DNA of 64,000 nt from Candidatus Eisenbergiella stercoravium (GTDB taxonomy: Bacteria; Bacillota; Clostridia; Lachnospirales; Lachnospiraceae): assembly GCA_019113175.1 (NCBI GenBank), contig DXHY01000047.1:22218-86217 (forward strand), in the 5' to 3' direction. A program made the position numbers and the translations under genes. The notes under the pieces were generated by a model, which was given only the letters and a program-made list of their open reading frames with translations, was not told the DNA's origin and made no database searches. Positions 33,329 through 42,209 of the stretch are shown here, piece by piece; positions within the stretch are counted from its first letter, which is position 1, and each line of letters starts with the position of its first letter.

Positions 33329-34462
33329 GTGAGACGCGTTTGGCAGATGTTTACGGCATTTTGTAGTCGTAACCGGACTTATTTTTCAAATAATCAACAG
33401 CAGGTAGCTGAAAACAACCTTAGGATGCTCTGGGCGGCGCTATGGGTATTACTGGTGTTTCTGGCAGTGTACGGCGTCTGGACTACATCAACAATTCGCT
33501 ATCTACCGTTGGCAGTATGTTATGTGGTCATCTGTGCAATAGTGTCCGCTCTGCTGCTGGTCACACATTTTTTCCGTAATCACAGACCGAAGCCCTGGCT
33601 GATACAGGCCTCCTGTATGGCCTGCGTGTGCACTCTCATGGGATTTGTAATTGTAATCAGCGTTTTTCCATTCCCCCAGGATCCGGCTATTTTTTATCCT
33701 TTGGGGTATATTGTTGTAGCCAGTCTGTTCAATTTCTCTTATCAGCGCATAATGCTTTTGATGTCGGTTATCTCCATTGTATATCTGATCATAGTAAATA
33801 TGTTCCGTCCACCGGAAATGATCTACCTGGATCAATTTTCCGGAGTAACCACATGGATTGTTACCTCTCTGTTTCTGCTGCTGCTCTCCGACCTGCGACT
33901 GCGTAATGGTGAAACATTATTGCTCCTGGAAAAGGTCAGTCAGACGGACAGTCTTACCGGCCTGCCAAACCGGAGAGGTGCACATGTGTATATGTCCACC
34001 AGTTTCTCCCATTGCCAGCAGAAAGGACTTCCCATAGCGGCCATGATGATTGATGTGGATCATTTCAAGGAATATAACGACCTGTTGGGTCATCAGGCCG
34101 GTGATTCCTGTCTGGTGTCGATTGGTCAGATACTGCAGGATTTTTCCCGGAAATACAGCCTGCTTGCTTCCCGCTATGGCGGGGAGGAGTTTCTGATATT
34201 GCTGCCGGATGTGGCAGAAAAGGATGCCAGGCAGCTGTCGGAGGAACTGCTGGAGCGAGTCCGGCAGCAAGCGATAACCACTCCCAATGGAATCGTGACA
34301 ATCAGCATAGGGACGGCAGTGTGCTGCCCCGGTCAGGAAGACACTATCTCAGATCTGATTCATCAGGCTGACGAGGCACTGTACCGTTCTAAGGCCAACG
34401 GCCGCAATCAGGCCACCATTGTGGTTCAGCCGGCTCCTCCTTTTCAAAGCCAACGAATGTAA
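33329..34462 (+). CDS. Membrane-anchored diguanylate cyclase (GGDEF domain)
   Basis: Enzyme making cyclic di-GMP, about 377 residues. The N-terminal half has about six membrane segments without a recognisable sensor domain. The GGDEF domain follows a short coiled coil (LLLEKVSQTDSLTGLPNRRG) with metal-site Asp in MMIDVDHFKEYND and the active-site motif YGGEEF. No RxxD inhibitory site is evident upstream of GGEEF (LLASRYGGEEF). The GTG at 33329 has AGGGAGA at good spacing; an ATG at 33305 is possible but lacks a ribosome site. No EAL or PilZ protein is adjacent. Codon use is AT-richer than the core. Confidence 0.9.
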   Translation: MRRVWQMFTAFCSRNRTYFSNNQQQVAENNLRMLWAALWVLLVFLAVYGVWTTSTIRYLPLAVCYVVICAIVSALLLVTHFFRNHRPKPWLIQASCMACVCTLMGFVIVISVFPFPQDPAIFYPLGYIVVASLFNFSYQRIMLLMSVISIVYLIIVNMFRPPEMIYLDQFSGVTTWIVTSLFLLLLSDLRLRNGETLLLLEKVSQTDSLTGLPNRRGAHVYMSTSFSHCQQKGLPIAAMMIDVDHFKEYNDLLGHQAGDSCLVSIGQILQDFSRKYSLLASRYGGEEFLILLPDVAEKDARQLSEELLERVRQQAITTPNGIVTISIGTAVCCPGQEDTISDLIHQADEALYRSKANGRNQATIVVQPAPPFQSQRM

Positions 34463-34639
34463 CCTTGTAAGGCATCCGGAGAAATATCGTTTTTTATGGA
34501 ATGAGGCGATGCCTGGAAGAAAGCTTTGGTACGCCTGCGCGGAAAGTATCTCCTTCTTCATCCGTCTCATTAACATCCAATACAGCCTGACCTCAATTTC
34601 CGTCACAGGCCAGTTCAGCTTAAAATTCCTGATAATCGC

Positions 34640-35010
34640 CTGAGGGTACAGGTTCATCGGCAGGTGCAGTACCAATTACGCCGATCATGGGATCAATGGG
34701 CCATACCACGTCATTAAAATGGGCATAACCATCTATGACCGGAATGATCTTAGTCCGCGCTTCGCAGGTCGGTCACAGCGCGCCATACCCCTCCAGAGTC
34801 ATCATGACGCCATTGTCTGCGACCTGAATATCCAGGATATCCACCGCCAGCACATCGCCCGGCTCTGCGCTGTCTATGCAGAGCGGGCCTGTGGCGGGAT
34901 TCGTATGGGTGAAATCCAGATTGTCTTCATGATCCGCTTCGGTTTTGATCCGGTTACCAAAGCAATCCTGTGTGATAAATCTCACAATATCCCCGCCTGC
35001 AGCATGAGCA
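34640..35010 (-). pseudogene. Acetamidase/formamidase remnant
   Basis: Minus-strand fragments match the FmdA/AmdA family: DIVRFITQDCFGNRIKTEAD, then NPATGPLCIDSAEPGDVLAV. After a stop and frame change come TKIIPVIDGYAHF and PMIGVIGTAPADEPVPSGDY, which then ends at a stop. The family's start and most of the C-terminal half are missing, so no functional amidase can be made. A further stretch to about 34485 may contain more of the decayed 3' end. Intact homologues hydrolyse formamide or acetamide to ammonia. The remnant lies downstream of crcB in the bracketed accessory block. The remaining gap 34463-34640 holds nothing else recognised. Confidence 0.75.
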
Positions 35011-35103
35011 GACGGAGGGCAAGATTTTATGATACATTCCGCTCATTTCCAAGCTTTATTCAGTCCTGTTCCTTCCATCTATGATTATCTATTATACGGA
35101 TCC

Positions 35104-35136
35104 GGATAGACAGAATGTGTCTATCTCTATTTTTTT
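35104..35136 (+). terminator. Candidate plus-strand terminator
   Basis: Arms GATAGACA and TGTCTATC with a 5-base loop, then CTATTTTTTT. It is the first good terminator downstream of the diguanylate cyclase on that strand. Confidence 0.5.
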
Positions 35137-35171
35137 CTGACTGCGCATATCCAGTCTCTCTATGGGCAGCA

Positions 35172-35537
35172 TTACATGACATGTTCTGCCATATACATCC
35201 CTATGGCTACACCAGCCAGGCAGCAGACAACACTCAAAATGACATATACAGCCGAAGCCTTGAAATATCCCTGCTCCAGAAGACTGTAAGCCTCGAGCGA
35301 AAATGTAGAAAATGTTGTAAATCCTCCACATACTCCTGTTTTCAGGAACAATACTGCGTTCTGCGGCAGATTTTTTCTTGCAGAAAGACCGGCAATAGTA
35401 CCGATGATTAGAGCCCCTATAACATTGATGAATAGAGTCAGCAGAGGGAACTTTCCCTTATATGGGATTAAGCTGATGGTATATCTGAGCATGGCGCCGA
35501 CTGCCCCTCCCATTCCAACAAATAAAAATCCTGTCAT
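35172..35537 (-). CDS. crcB: CrcB/Fluc family fluoride channel
   Basis: Small membrane protein of 121 residues with four membrane segments. Fluc proteins are dual-topology dimers that export fluoride. Markers are GGAVGAMLRY, TLFINVIGALIIG (pore Asn) and the GGFTTFSTFSLE segment containing the conserved Phe/Thr track. Many Firmicutes have two adjacent genes for a heterodimer; only one is seen here, so it may work as a homodimer or with a distant partner. Its start overlaps the stop of the upstream AlkZ-like fragment (ATGA). No fluoride riboswitch was found upstream. Confidence 0.93.
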   Translation of the reverse strand: MTGFLFVGMGGAVGAMLRYTISLIPYKGKFPLLTLFINVIGALIIGTIAGLSARKNLPQNAVLFLKTGVCGGFTTFSTFSLEAYSLLEQGYFKASAVYVILSVVCCLAGVAIGMYMAEHVM

Positions 35538-35710
35538 ATTTTCTCCCTATTCTGAATTCCGATTCCGGAAAAGCCTGGTATTTCATTCCTGAATAATGGG
35601 AGAAATTCAATCTCAATGATGTATGGAATTGCCTCTTCTACGGTATGAATACACCCCGTATCATCTTCCGCGACACCATGTATGATCCAGGTATCGGATT
35701 CTCTGGCCAT
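35534..35710 (-). CDS. Short fragment resembling the N-terminus of AlkZ-related proteins
   Basis: Open frame of 58 residues with a good ribosome site (AAGGAG) before the ATG at 35710. MARESDTWIIHG, then CIHTVEEAIPYI and FLPLFRNEIPGFS, recall the start of clostridial AlkZ-related winged-helix proteins. After FS the similarity stops, so this is a truncated remnant fused in frame to the crcB leader, probably by a deletion between the two genes. It may now serve mainly as a leader peptide coupling translation into crcB. The family match is from memory. Confidence 0.5.
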   Translation of the reverse strand: MARESDTWIIHGVAEDDTGCIHTVEEAIPYIIEIEFLPLFRNEIPGFSGIGIQNREKI

Positions 35711-35825
35711 CTCTCAATACTCCTTTTTCAACCAGTTTAGGATTTACTGCACCATTTATCACCATCACTTTTTGGTGATTACAAAATCAGAATGATCATA
35801 AAGTGCTGTTGAAAAACCAGCACAC

Positions 35826-36791
35826 TCATATGTCATCATCACTCAAGCGCAAACAATATCTCTCCGAGTTTTTCCACTGTTCTACAACGAAATCAAAAGG
35901 AAGTACATCTTCTTTTGCAAAAACGTAGTTCCGTTGCATATTTTGGTAATCCTTACGAAGCGCATCATTGTCAGCAAAACCTCTAAGCAACCGAAAATCG
36001 GAAAATTTCTTTTCGGCTAAGTCGCTTCCTGTTCTTCTGGTCTCTTCCAGCCTTTTATATCCCAGCATTTCAAGGAACATCTGCCGATTTCCAATCATCC
36101 CCTGAATTTGTTCCAAATCCAGCATGATGCTGACATCATAAAGATGTTTTGCCACATCAAAATACATTTCACGCTCATTATAAAATTCAGCGGCAAAAAT
36201 CTTGTCTGCGAAAATTCTCTCCAAACGAATTGTCTTTATCATAAAAGGTCCAACATCGTATTGCGTCTGAAGAATTTTCCGTTGTCCTTCTGCGGCATAA
36301 GTATAAAGTATTGGCTCAATTTCAAGCGATGTAAAAGGCTCGCTGACAGTAAAGGAGGTTCCTTCTACTTTTACATATCCAAAGCGTTGGAGCGGATCAT
36401 CTGTATCAACACCTACAAGCGGAATATAGTCATAAACTGCCGTAATACTGCCTTTCCGGTCATCTTCCAGTTCTTTTCTGGATGTACGTGGCAAAACCTG
36501 ATATTTCTTTGTTGCCAACTCCAATCGTTTCTTTGCCTGGCTGTTACTGCAATTATCAATACACACCGTTAAATCAATATCCTCTGAAAAGCGGCAGATA
36601 CTTTTTTGTGCTTTATACAGAGCCGTTCCGCCTTTGAAATAGGCCGGCAATTCTGCCTGTTTGTCTGCCAATTCCCTCAACAGGAGTGTAACATAATAGT
36701 CTTTTTCTAAAATATCTGACCGAATACCGCTGACTTCATGAATCAAACTAATAATATTCAAAAAAGCAAGCTTATCCTCGTGCAGCTTCAT
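35826..36791 (-). CDS. AbiEii/AbiGii-family nucleotidyltransferase toxin
   Basis: Toxin half of a type IV toxin-antitoxin/abortive-infection system, 321 residues. The N-terminus is DILEKDYYVTLLLREL. The nucleotidyltransferase core has FKGGTALYKAQKSICRFSEDIDLTV, the GG..(S)..F(S)EDIDL signature that binds nucleotide and metal. A later FADKIFAAEFYNEREMYFDVAKHLYDV is the second family block. AbiEii proteins act as GTP- or tRNA-directed nucleotidyltransferases. It overlaps the antitoxin gene upstream by 20 bases, the usual AbiE arrangement. AT-rich composition suggests acquisition by transfer. Confidence 0.92.
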   Translation of the reverse strand: MKLHEDKLAFLNIISLIHEVSGIRSDILEKDYYVTLLLRELADKQAELPAYFKGGTALYKAQKSICRFSEDIDLTVCIDNCSNSQAKKRLELATKKYQVLPRTSRKELEDDRKGSITAVYDYIPLVGVDTDDPLQRFGYVKVEGTSFTVSEPFTSLEIEPILYTYAAEGQRKILQTQYDVGPFMIKTIRLERIFADKIFAAEFYNEREMYFDVAKHLYDVSIMLDLEQIQGMIGNRQMFLEMLGYKRLEETRRTGSDLAEKKFSDFRLLRGFADNDALRKDYQNMQRNYVFAKEDVLPFDFVVEQWKNSERYCLRLSDDDI

Positions 36792-37446
36792 AATTACCCT
36801 CCAACATAATATCTATCGTTCGAACCAAAGTTTTTTGCCCGTAATACTTTCGGGCCATCAAAATCAGTTGATCCGTTTCTAACGCAAATTCCTGGGCTAC
36901 CGCTCTTACCACATCAACCGGTTTTGCCGTATCTACCGGCGCCATATCCAGTTCTCTGATAACATCCAGAATTTGTAAATACCGAAAATTATCAGCATTG
37001 ACCATGATAGGCGGTTTTCGAATCTCTATCTGCATTCCTTTCGGGATTTGCTTTTTGTGCAGATTGGTTGCGATACACCTTTTCTTTGGCATCTGAGAAA
37101 CCAGGCCAATACGATTTAACTCCGACAATCCTGTTTCGTACCCTATCACCTCATTTTCATTGCGAAGCAGATGCTTACAAAAAAGAGTTTCTTTATCCGG
37201 GGCATAATATCCAAATGCAGTCTTTACTTTCCTGCAATAAACTCCTTTGGTCAAGCGCATGATTTGCCCTTCTTTTTCAAGCCGTGCCATATTTACATTG
37301 ACCGCCTTTTTTACCATTACTGTTTCCAGCAGAAGTCGTCCTGCTACATACTGGGCGACCTGTTCTGTTGTAATTACTTGATTGGGATCCATTGCGGTAA
37401 GATACTGCATGATAAAATCTTTATACCTTGTTTTTGTCTTTTCCAT
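36772..37446 (-). CDS. AbiEi-type antitoxin / transcriptional regulator (DUF6088-like)
   Basis: Antitoxin partner of 224 residues. The N-terminal winged helix (VITTEQVAQYVAGRLLLETV and ARLEKEGQIMRLTKGVYCR) probably binds the operon promoter. The C-terminal domain (TLFCKHLLRNENEVIGYETG, LNRIGLVSQMPKKRCIATNL) is the AbiEi/DUF6088 antitoxin domain. AAGGAGAG precedes the ATG. AbiEi proteins repress the operon by binding inverted repeats. The upstream gap has a TATAAT-like box on this strand, but no clean operator was found by eye. Confidence 0.88.
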   Translation of the reverse strand: MEKTKTRYKDFIMQYLTAMDPNQVITTEQVAQYVAGRLLLETVMVKKAVNVNMARLEKEGQIMRLTKGVYCRKVKTAFGYYAPDKETLFCKHLLRNENEVIGYETGLSELNRIGLVSQMPKKRCIATNLHKKQIPKGMQIEIRKPPIMVNADNFRYLQILDVIRELDMAPVDTAKPVDVVRAVAQEFALETDQLILMARKYYGQKTLVRTIDIMLEGNYEAARG

Positions 37447-37734
37447 ACAGCTCTCCTTTCTGCCACAGCTTCATTTGTTATTATAATGCTAAATTCCATT
37501 CCAATCTATGCAATCATAATAACATTTCTCTCTATTGCAGTCAATGCGCCGGGCAAAAAGCAAATCCTATTATGGTAAAAACGCTGTACAGTTTCCCCAT
37601 ACAGCGGCATACAGCTTATTTACCGATCAAGCCACCAGGCGAACCGGTACGAACCAGCGCCGGCCAAATCGTGATTGCATTTTTACAAATATCAACAACT
37701 CCGGTTATCCAATTTCTCACCACCGCATCCCGCC

Positions 37735-37888
37735 TGTTCCAGCTGGATATGGTGATCACCTCCATCCTGATTCTCTGCGTGATCGCCATGGGGCTGTATC
37801 AGGTAATTCAGGGGGTGGAAAAATTTTACAGGAAACGGCTGTGAAAAATTTTCGGCAGTCCGATCCGGCCTACCGGGGAGGCTGTTTT
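37735..37888 (+). pseudogene. ABC permease 3' remnant: direct repeat copy 2
   Basis: Copy of 31976-32129 encoding the permease C-terminus (FQLDMVITSILILCVIAMGL...) and a decayed terminator. No start or upstream part of the gene is present; the preceding 290 bases after the AbiEi gene (37447-37734) carry nothing recognised. Mismatches are mostly silent or in the terminator, so the copy is old rather than an assembly artefact. Confidence 0.85.
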
Positions 37889-38994
37889 ATTTCTCTTTCT
37901 TCAGCACCGTCCGGCACTGTTTCCGGAAACAGGCAATGCCATAGGACAGAATGGTTTCCATTCCCTCTTCGCTCAGCCTGGCAGCATAATCCTTCTCTTC
38001 AATCTGTTCGATTGCCGCCTGACAGGCTTCCTCCAGCTTCCCTTTCTCCGCATATTTCATCTTGATGACAATACCGATCTTTTCCGGAAGGATTTCGATC
38101 ATGATATCCGTATATCCCTCTCCGCTTTCCAGATTGGAAAAGACGTTCCATTCCGTCTGATACCGCAGGATTCCCAGCAGGAAGCCGTGATAAAAGTTTT
38201 CCTTTAAATCCTTTCTGACCGCCGTGTCCCGGATGCTCACTGTCCGCTCCAGCCAGGAGGTAAAGACGCTCTCCACCACGGACAGATCACCATCTTTCAG
38301 GGCTTCGCAGAACCGGTCAAGCTCCATCGTGTCCTTTCTGACTACCGCCTGCATCCAGTCCTGAATCTGGGTCACAAAAATCTCCCTGATTTCCTGATAA
38401 GTTAATTCGTTTCGAATTTCCTTCAGAACCGTTTCTCCGGCGATCAACCGCTCGATCTCGCTTCGGGTTGTTGCTGAAGCATTTTCCAACAGATGTCTTA
38501 TGATCGTTTTGCTGCCGGTATTTGACCAGCAGGCTGTCGTTCGTTTTCAGCGCATTTCCAAACATGTTCCGGATCAGAAGGTTCATTTCATCATAATATC
38601 CCTGTTCATTTGCCTTTTTCATCGGAACATCATACTCATCGATCAGTATAATCGCTTTTTTGCCACAATGCTTCCGCAAAAGATCAGAAAGTTCTTTCAG
38701 GCTGATGGAAATAACCGGAAATTTCCCCATATATTCTTCGCACAGCTCTGTGTCTCCCGCAATTTCCAGTCCGTCAAACAGCTCTTTATCGCATCCGATC
38801 TCAAAAAAGGATTTCAGCATGCTCATATTCAGCGATTTTCCAAATCGCCTTGAACGGGTAAACAGAGTAACCTTTCCTCCGCTCCGGAGTAGGTCGCGGA
38901 TCAACGCAGTCTTATCCACATAGTAAAAGTCTTCCCTCCGAATTTCTTCAAAGTTCTCCATTCCGATGGGAAGTCTTTTCTTAAAACCATTCAT
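37887..38994 (-). pseudogene. Decayed AAA-ATPase/PD-(D/E)XK protein (DUF1703 type)
   Basis: Two frames together resemble the clostridial AAA-ATPase-like family with a C-terminal PD-(D/E)XK nuclease domain. The first frame (from 38994) has RREDFYYVDKTALIRDLL, Walker-A-like FTRSRRFGKSLNMSML, and IILIDEYDVPMKKA. It lacks the roughly 70 residues that normally separate the ISLKELS and DLLRKHCGKK segments, and it shifts frame after ALKTNDSLL. The second frame (ENASATTRSEIERLI to VLKKEK) carries the C-terminus, with the nuclease motif altered (IVIKMKYAE where IVIExKYAE is usual). Internal deletions, a frameshift and the lost acidic residue mark it as non-functional. Intact relatives are uncharacterised. 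Confidence 0.85.
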
Positions 38995-39115
38995 CGTTTT
39001 GTGCGCTCCTTTTCCCGGCACTGCGTAACGGACAGGCAGGGCTTTAACCCGTAGACTTTTGCCTGTACTTATATTTTTGATTTTACCATTCGCAGTACGG
39101 AATGGCAAACCATTT

Positions 39116-39151
39116 AGAAAAAGCCGGCCGGGACACTTCTCCCGGCCGGCC
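39116..39151 (-). terminator. Terminator after the SDR gene
   Basis: Perfect 11-base arms GCCGGCCGGGA and TCCCGGCCGGC with a 6-base loop; on the minus strand TTTTT follows directly. Confidence 0.85.
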
Positions 39152-39198
39152 TGCGGCTTCGCAATTTAACAATTTTCCTGCATCCGCGGTTATCCGTC

Positions 39199-39957
39199 TT
39201 ATCCGGCGATCCAGCCGCCGTCTACCACCAGCACGTCGCCATTCACATAGGAAGAATCATCGCTGGCAAGGAAAAGGGCTGCGGAAGCAATCTGGGCTGC
39301 ACTTCCCGGTTCCGGCGCGCAGGCGAGCACCTGCTTCACCCTGCCGTAGCCGGCCATGTTGGGCTGACCCATGGATGAGCTGATCTCCGTAGCAATACCT
39401 CCGGGAGCGATGGCGTTACAGCGGATGCCGTCCGGCATATACATAAACGCGGTGTTTTTCGTCATGGAAACCAGCGCGGCCTTGGATGCACAGTAAGCCG
39501 CTCCGGCACAGGTACGCATGGATCCCACGGATGCCACATTGATAATGGATCCTCCGCTTTTCTGGGCCAGGAAAACCTGTACCGCCTTTCTCATGGCATA
39601 CATGGGCGCATAGGTATTCACCTTCATCACATGGTCAAACCGGTCGTTTGTCACATCCCCGATAGGACTCATATCGTCCATCACTCCCGCGTTGTTCACC
39701 AGCACATCCAGCCGTCCGAATCTGCTGACAGCAAGATCGATCATTGCCTCATTCGTTTCTTCCAGAGAAATATCTCCGGGGAAGATTTCCACTTTCCCGG
39801 CTTCCTCCTTCAGCGACTCCGCCAGCTCCTCCAGCCGTTCCTTCCTTCTTGCAACCGCAACCACAGAAGCTCCCTCTTTCACGAACAGCTCCACGATCGC
39901 CTTACCCATACCGGAGGACGCTCCGGTTACAACAACAGCCTTGTTTTCCAGTTTCAT
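39199..39957 (-). CDS. Short-chain dehydrogenase/reductase
   Basis: NAD(P)-dependent oxidoreductase of 252 residues. TGASSGMG forms the cofactor loop, and VARRKERLEEL after strand 2 has Arg residues that favour NADP. LVNNAG is followed by the catalytic set of Ser in INVASVGSM and YCASKAAL (Tyr-x3-Lys). The C-terminal AALFLASDDSSYVNGDVLVVDGG is typical of FabG/glucose-dehydrogenase-like SDRs. GGAGG precedes the ATG. It is monocistronic and terminated by a strong hairpin. The substrate is unknown; hydroxysteroid dehydrogenase is possible in a gut organism but nothing in the sequence shows it. Confidence 0.88.
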   Translation of the reverse strand: MKLENKAVVVTGASSGMGKAIVELFVKEGASVVAVARRKERLEELAESLKEEAGKVEIFPGDISLEETNEAMIDLAVSRFGRLDVLVNNAGVMDDMSPIGDVTNDRFDHVMKVNTYAPMYAMRKAVQVFLAQKSGGSIINVASVGSMRTCAGAAYCASKAALVSMTKNTAFMYMPDGIRCNAIAPGGIATEISSSMGQPNMAGYGRVKQVLACAPEPGSAAQIASAALFLASDDSSYVNGDVLVVDGGWIAG

Positions 39958-40129
39958 ATTCTCCTCCTTTTCTGCTGCCGGTTTTATCCGCCTGATTAAA
40001 ATGAGGCTTCTTCATCCGGCGATTTTCTAAAATCTATTGTATCAGATTTGTCAGAAAATAGATAGGCATTTGTCATATTTTTCAGACCTTTTAAATCTGA
40101 AAAGACCGCTGAGCGCTGTACCCGTGCTT

Positions 40130-42022
40130 TCATAAATCTCTCTTTTTCCATTTCAGAAGGATGGCAGAATTGACGATGACCAGCACGGAGCCTGCATTAT
40201 GGACCAGCGCGCCCACCACCGGATTCAGGATTCCCGTGATGGCCAGAATGATTGCAAGAAAATTCAGCGCCATGGAGAAGGTGAGGTTGCATTTGATGGT
40301 AAACATCATCCTGCGTGACAGGGCGAACAGATGTGGAAGCTCCTTCACCTCGTCATCAACCAGTGCGATATCCGCCGCATCCACGGCGATATCGCTTCCG
40401 ACTCCGCCCATGGCGATTCCCACATCCGCTTTTTTCAGCGCCGGCGCATCATTGATGCCGTCTCCGATCATGCAGACAGGGCCGTTTTCCTTCCGGTATG
40501 TACCGATATGCTCCAGCTTATCCTCCGGCAGGCAGCCTGCATATACCTCCCGGATGCCCAGCTTCGCAGCAATGGCGTTTGCGGCGCTCACATGATCGCC
40601 TGTCAGGAGCACCGGGCGGACGCCCAGATCCTGAAGCTTCCGGATCATTCCTGCGCTCTCTGGCCGAAGGGTGTCCGCCAGGGCGAGAAAGCCTGCCGCC
40701 TTACCGTCCAGAGCCAGATAGATCACGGTACAGCCCTGCTCCAGGCAGGTGCCTGCCCTGTTCATGAGAGAAGCCTCCACAGGCACGCCGTTTTCCTCAA
40801 GGAGCTCTCTGTTTCCCGCAAGGATCTGTCTTCCCTCTGCCTGTACCATCACTCCCCGGCCCGGAACCATGGAAAACTGCTCCGGATCCCCGGGCGTCTT
40901 TCCGGTCTTTTCCTGATAACAGTTCACCACGGCCTTTCCCAGCGGATGCTCAGACCTCTTCTCGGCGGCAGCCGCAAGGGCAAACAGCTCTTCTCCGCTC
41001 AGTCCGTCCATAACGCTCTGCGTTTCCACCACGCGGGGTGTTCCTTCTGTCAGCGTGCCCGTCTTGTCAAAGGCGATGCCTGTCACCGCGGCGAGCCGTT
41101 CCAGAGCGTCGCCCTCGCGGACCAGAAACCCGTGCTTTGTCGCGTTGCCGATCGCCGCCATGATCGCGGTGGGTGTGGCAAGCACCAGCGCACAGGGACA
41201 GAATACCACCAGGATGGTGACCGCACGGATGATCTCTCCGGTGAAAAGCCAGGTCAGAGCCGCCGCGCTGAGGGCGATCACCACGATCCAGGTGGCCCAC
41301 CGGTCGGCAATTCCAACGATCTTCGCCTTTCCGGCATCTGCGGACTGCACCAGCCGGATCATACGCTGGATGGAGCTATCCTCCCCAACCCTTTCAGCTT
41401 TCATGTCAAAGGAGCCGAACTGGTTGACCGTGCCGCTCTTCACCTCATCTCCCGCTTCCTTGTCCACGGGCAGGGATTCTCCTGTCATAATGGCCTGATT
41501 GATGGAGGTCTGTCCGGAAAGGATAACGCCGTCCACGGGGACCGTTTCTCCGGGCAGCACGCGAAGCACATCTCCCACCTTCACCTCGCCCGCCGGAATC
41601 AGAGTTTCCGTCTGTCCCGATATCACCCTGGCGGTCTGCGGGGTAAGATGCACCAGGCGTTCAATGCCGGCTCGCGCCTTCGCCACGGTCACATCCTCCA
41701 GCAGAGCGCCCAGCTGCATGATAAACGCCACCTCTCCCGCCGCAAAATCCTCTCCGATAATAACCGAAGCGATCAGCGCAATGGACACCAGCACATCTGC
41801 TCTGATGTCAAATTCCGTGATAAGACCGATGAACGCCTCCAGCAGGATGGGAATGCCGCACAGCAGAATGGCTGCCCAGGCCGCGTCAAAGGGGAGCGGC
41901 AGCAGATCAAAAATACTGATGATGAGGGCGGCTCCGGAAATCACCAGACAGATGATCTCCCTGCGCATGCCTCCCCATTCCAGAAAGGCTTCCAGTGTAC
42001 GGATCAGTTTTGTATCTTTCAT
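40130..42022 (-). CDS. Heavy-metal-translocating P-type ATPase (P1B)
   Basis: Metal exporter of about 630 residues with eight membrane segments and no N-terminal metal-binding domain. Landmarks are TGES in the actuator domain, membrane motif FCPCALVLATP, phosphorylation site DKTGTLTEG, SEHPLGKAVV with the P1B-specific HP pair, GDGINDAPAL, and a C-terminal NAGSVLVIVNSAILLKWKK. CPC fits Cu or Zn/Cd transport; the flanking residues do not settle which. The start at MKDTKLIRT is preceded by GAGGAAGAG; Met codons at 42034 and 42040 are possible. A perfect palindrome of CsoR-operator type lies upstream (42084-42101), supporting copper or another soft metal. Confidence 0.9.
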   Translation of the reverse strand: MKDTKLIRTLEAFLEWGGMRREIICLVISGAALIISIFDLLPLPFDAAWAAILLCGIPILLEAFIGLITEFDIRADVLVSIALIASVIIGEDFAAGEVAFIMQLGALLEDVTVAKARAGIERLVHLTPQTARVISGQTETLIPAGEVKVGDVLRVLPGETVPVDGVILSGQTSINQAIMTGESLPVDKEAGDEVKSGTVNQFGSFDMKAERVGEDSSIQRMIRLVQSADAGKAKIVGIADRWATWIVVIALSAAALTWLFTGEIIRAVTILVVFCPCALVLATPTAIMAAIGNATKHGFLVREGDALERLAAVTGIAFDKTGTLTEGTPRVVETQSVMDGLSGEELFALAAAAEKRSEHPLGKAVVNCYQEKTGKTPGDPEQFSMVPGRGVMVQAEGRQILAGNRELLEENGVPVEASLMNRAGTCLEQGCTVIYLALDGKAAGFLALADTLRPESAGMIRKLQDLGVRPVLLTGDHVSAANAIAAKLGIREVYAGCLPEDKLEHIGTYRKENGPVCMIGDGINDAPALKKADVGIAMGGVGSDIAVDAADIALVDDEVKELPHLFALSRRMMFTIKCNLTFSMALNFLAIILAITGILNPVVGALVHNAGSVLVIVNSAILLKWKKRDL

Positions 42023-42083
42023 ACTCTTCCTCATTTCCATGTTTAATACCCATACAGGTTTCCCTATTTTGGCCATATTTTAT

Positions 42084-42101
42084 TATACCCATAGGGGTAT
42101 A
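42084..42101 (-). promoter_or_regulatory. CsoR-like operator upstream of the metal ATPase
   Basis: Perfect palindrome TATACCC-ATAG-GGGTATA. Operators of CsoR-family metal repressors have this TACCC-n-GGGTA form. No csoR gene lies in the window. Confidence 0.6.
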
Positions 42102-42166
42102 TGTCGTCAAGAACCATAAAGCTCCTTCTTCCTGTTGGTTTACAAAAACCTTAGCATAAAATATGC

Positions 42167-42195
42167 TTGACTTTAATACGAATTCGTACTATAAT
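42167..42195 (+). promoter_or_regulatory. MarR-MATE promoter with palindromic operator in the spacer
   Basis: TTGACT (42167-42172), 17-base spacer, TATAAT (42190-42195). The 12-base palindrome TACGAATTCGTA (42177-42188) fills the spacer. Confidence 0.8.
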
Positions 42196-42209
42196 GCCCA
42201 ATGCAGTTT

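Noticed and set aside
34349..34675. 108-codon minus-strand open frame overlapping the diguanylate cyclase end
   Set aside because: Half of it is antisense to the GGDEF gene; the rest may be debris of the acetamidase remnant. No convincing protein features.
35711..35825. Possible fluoride riboswitch before crcB
   Set aside because: No pseudoknot-forming GGNGAU-type consensus was found. There is a small ATCACC/GGTGAT hairpin, but its position and loop do not fit.
32130..37734. Insertion sequence or integrative element between the direct repeats
   Set aside because: No transposase, integrase or terminal inverted repeats; the repeats are coding DNA of a permease, so recombination fits better.
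40331..42046. 571-codon open frame antisense to the metal ATPase
   Set aside because: It mirrors the GC-rich third positions of the P-type ATPase gene and shows no family motif; the antisense gene carries all P1B landmarks.
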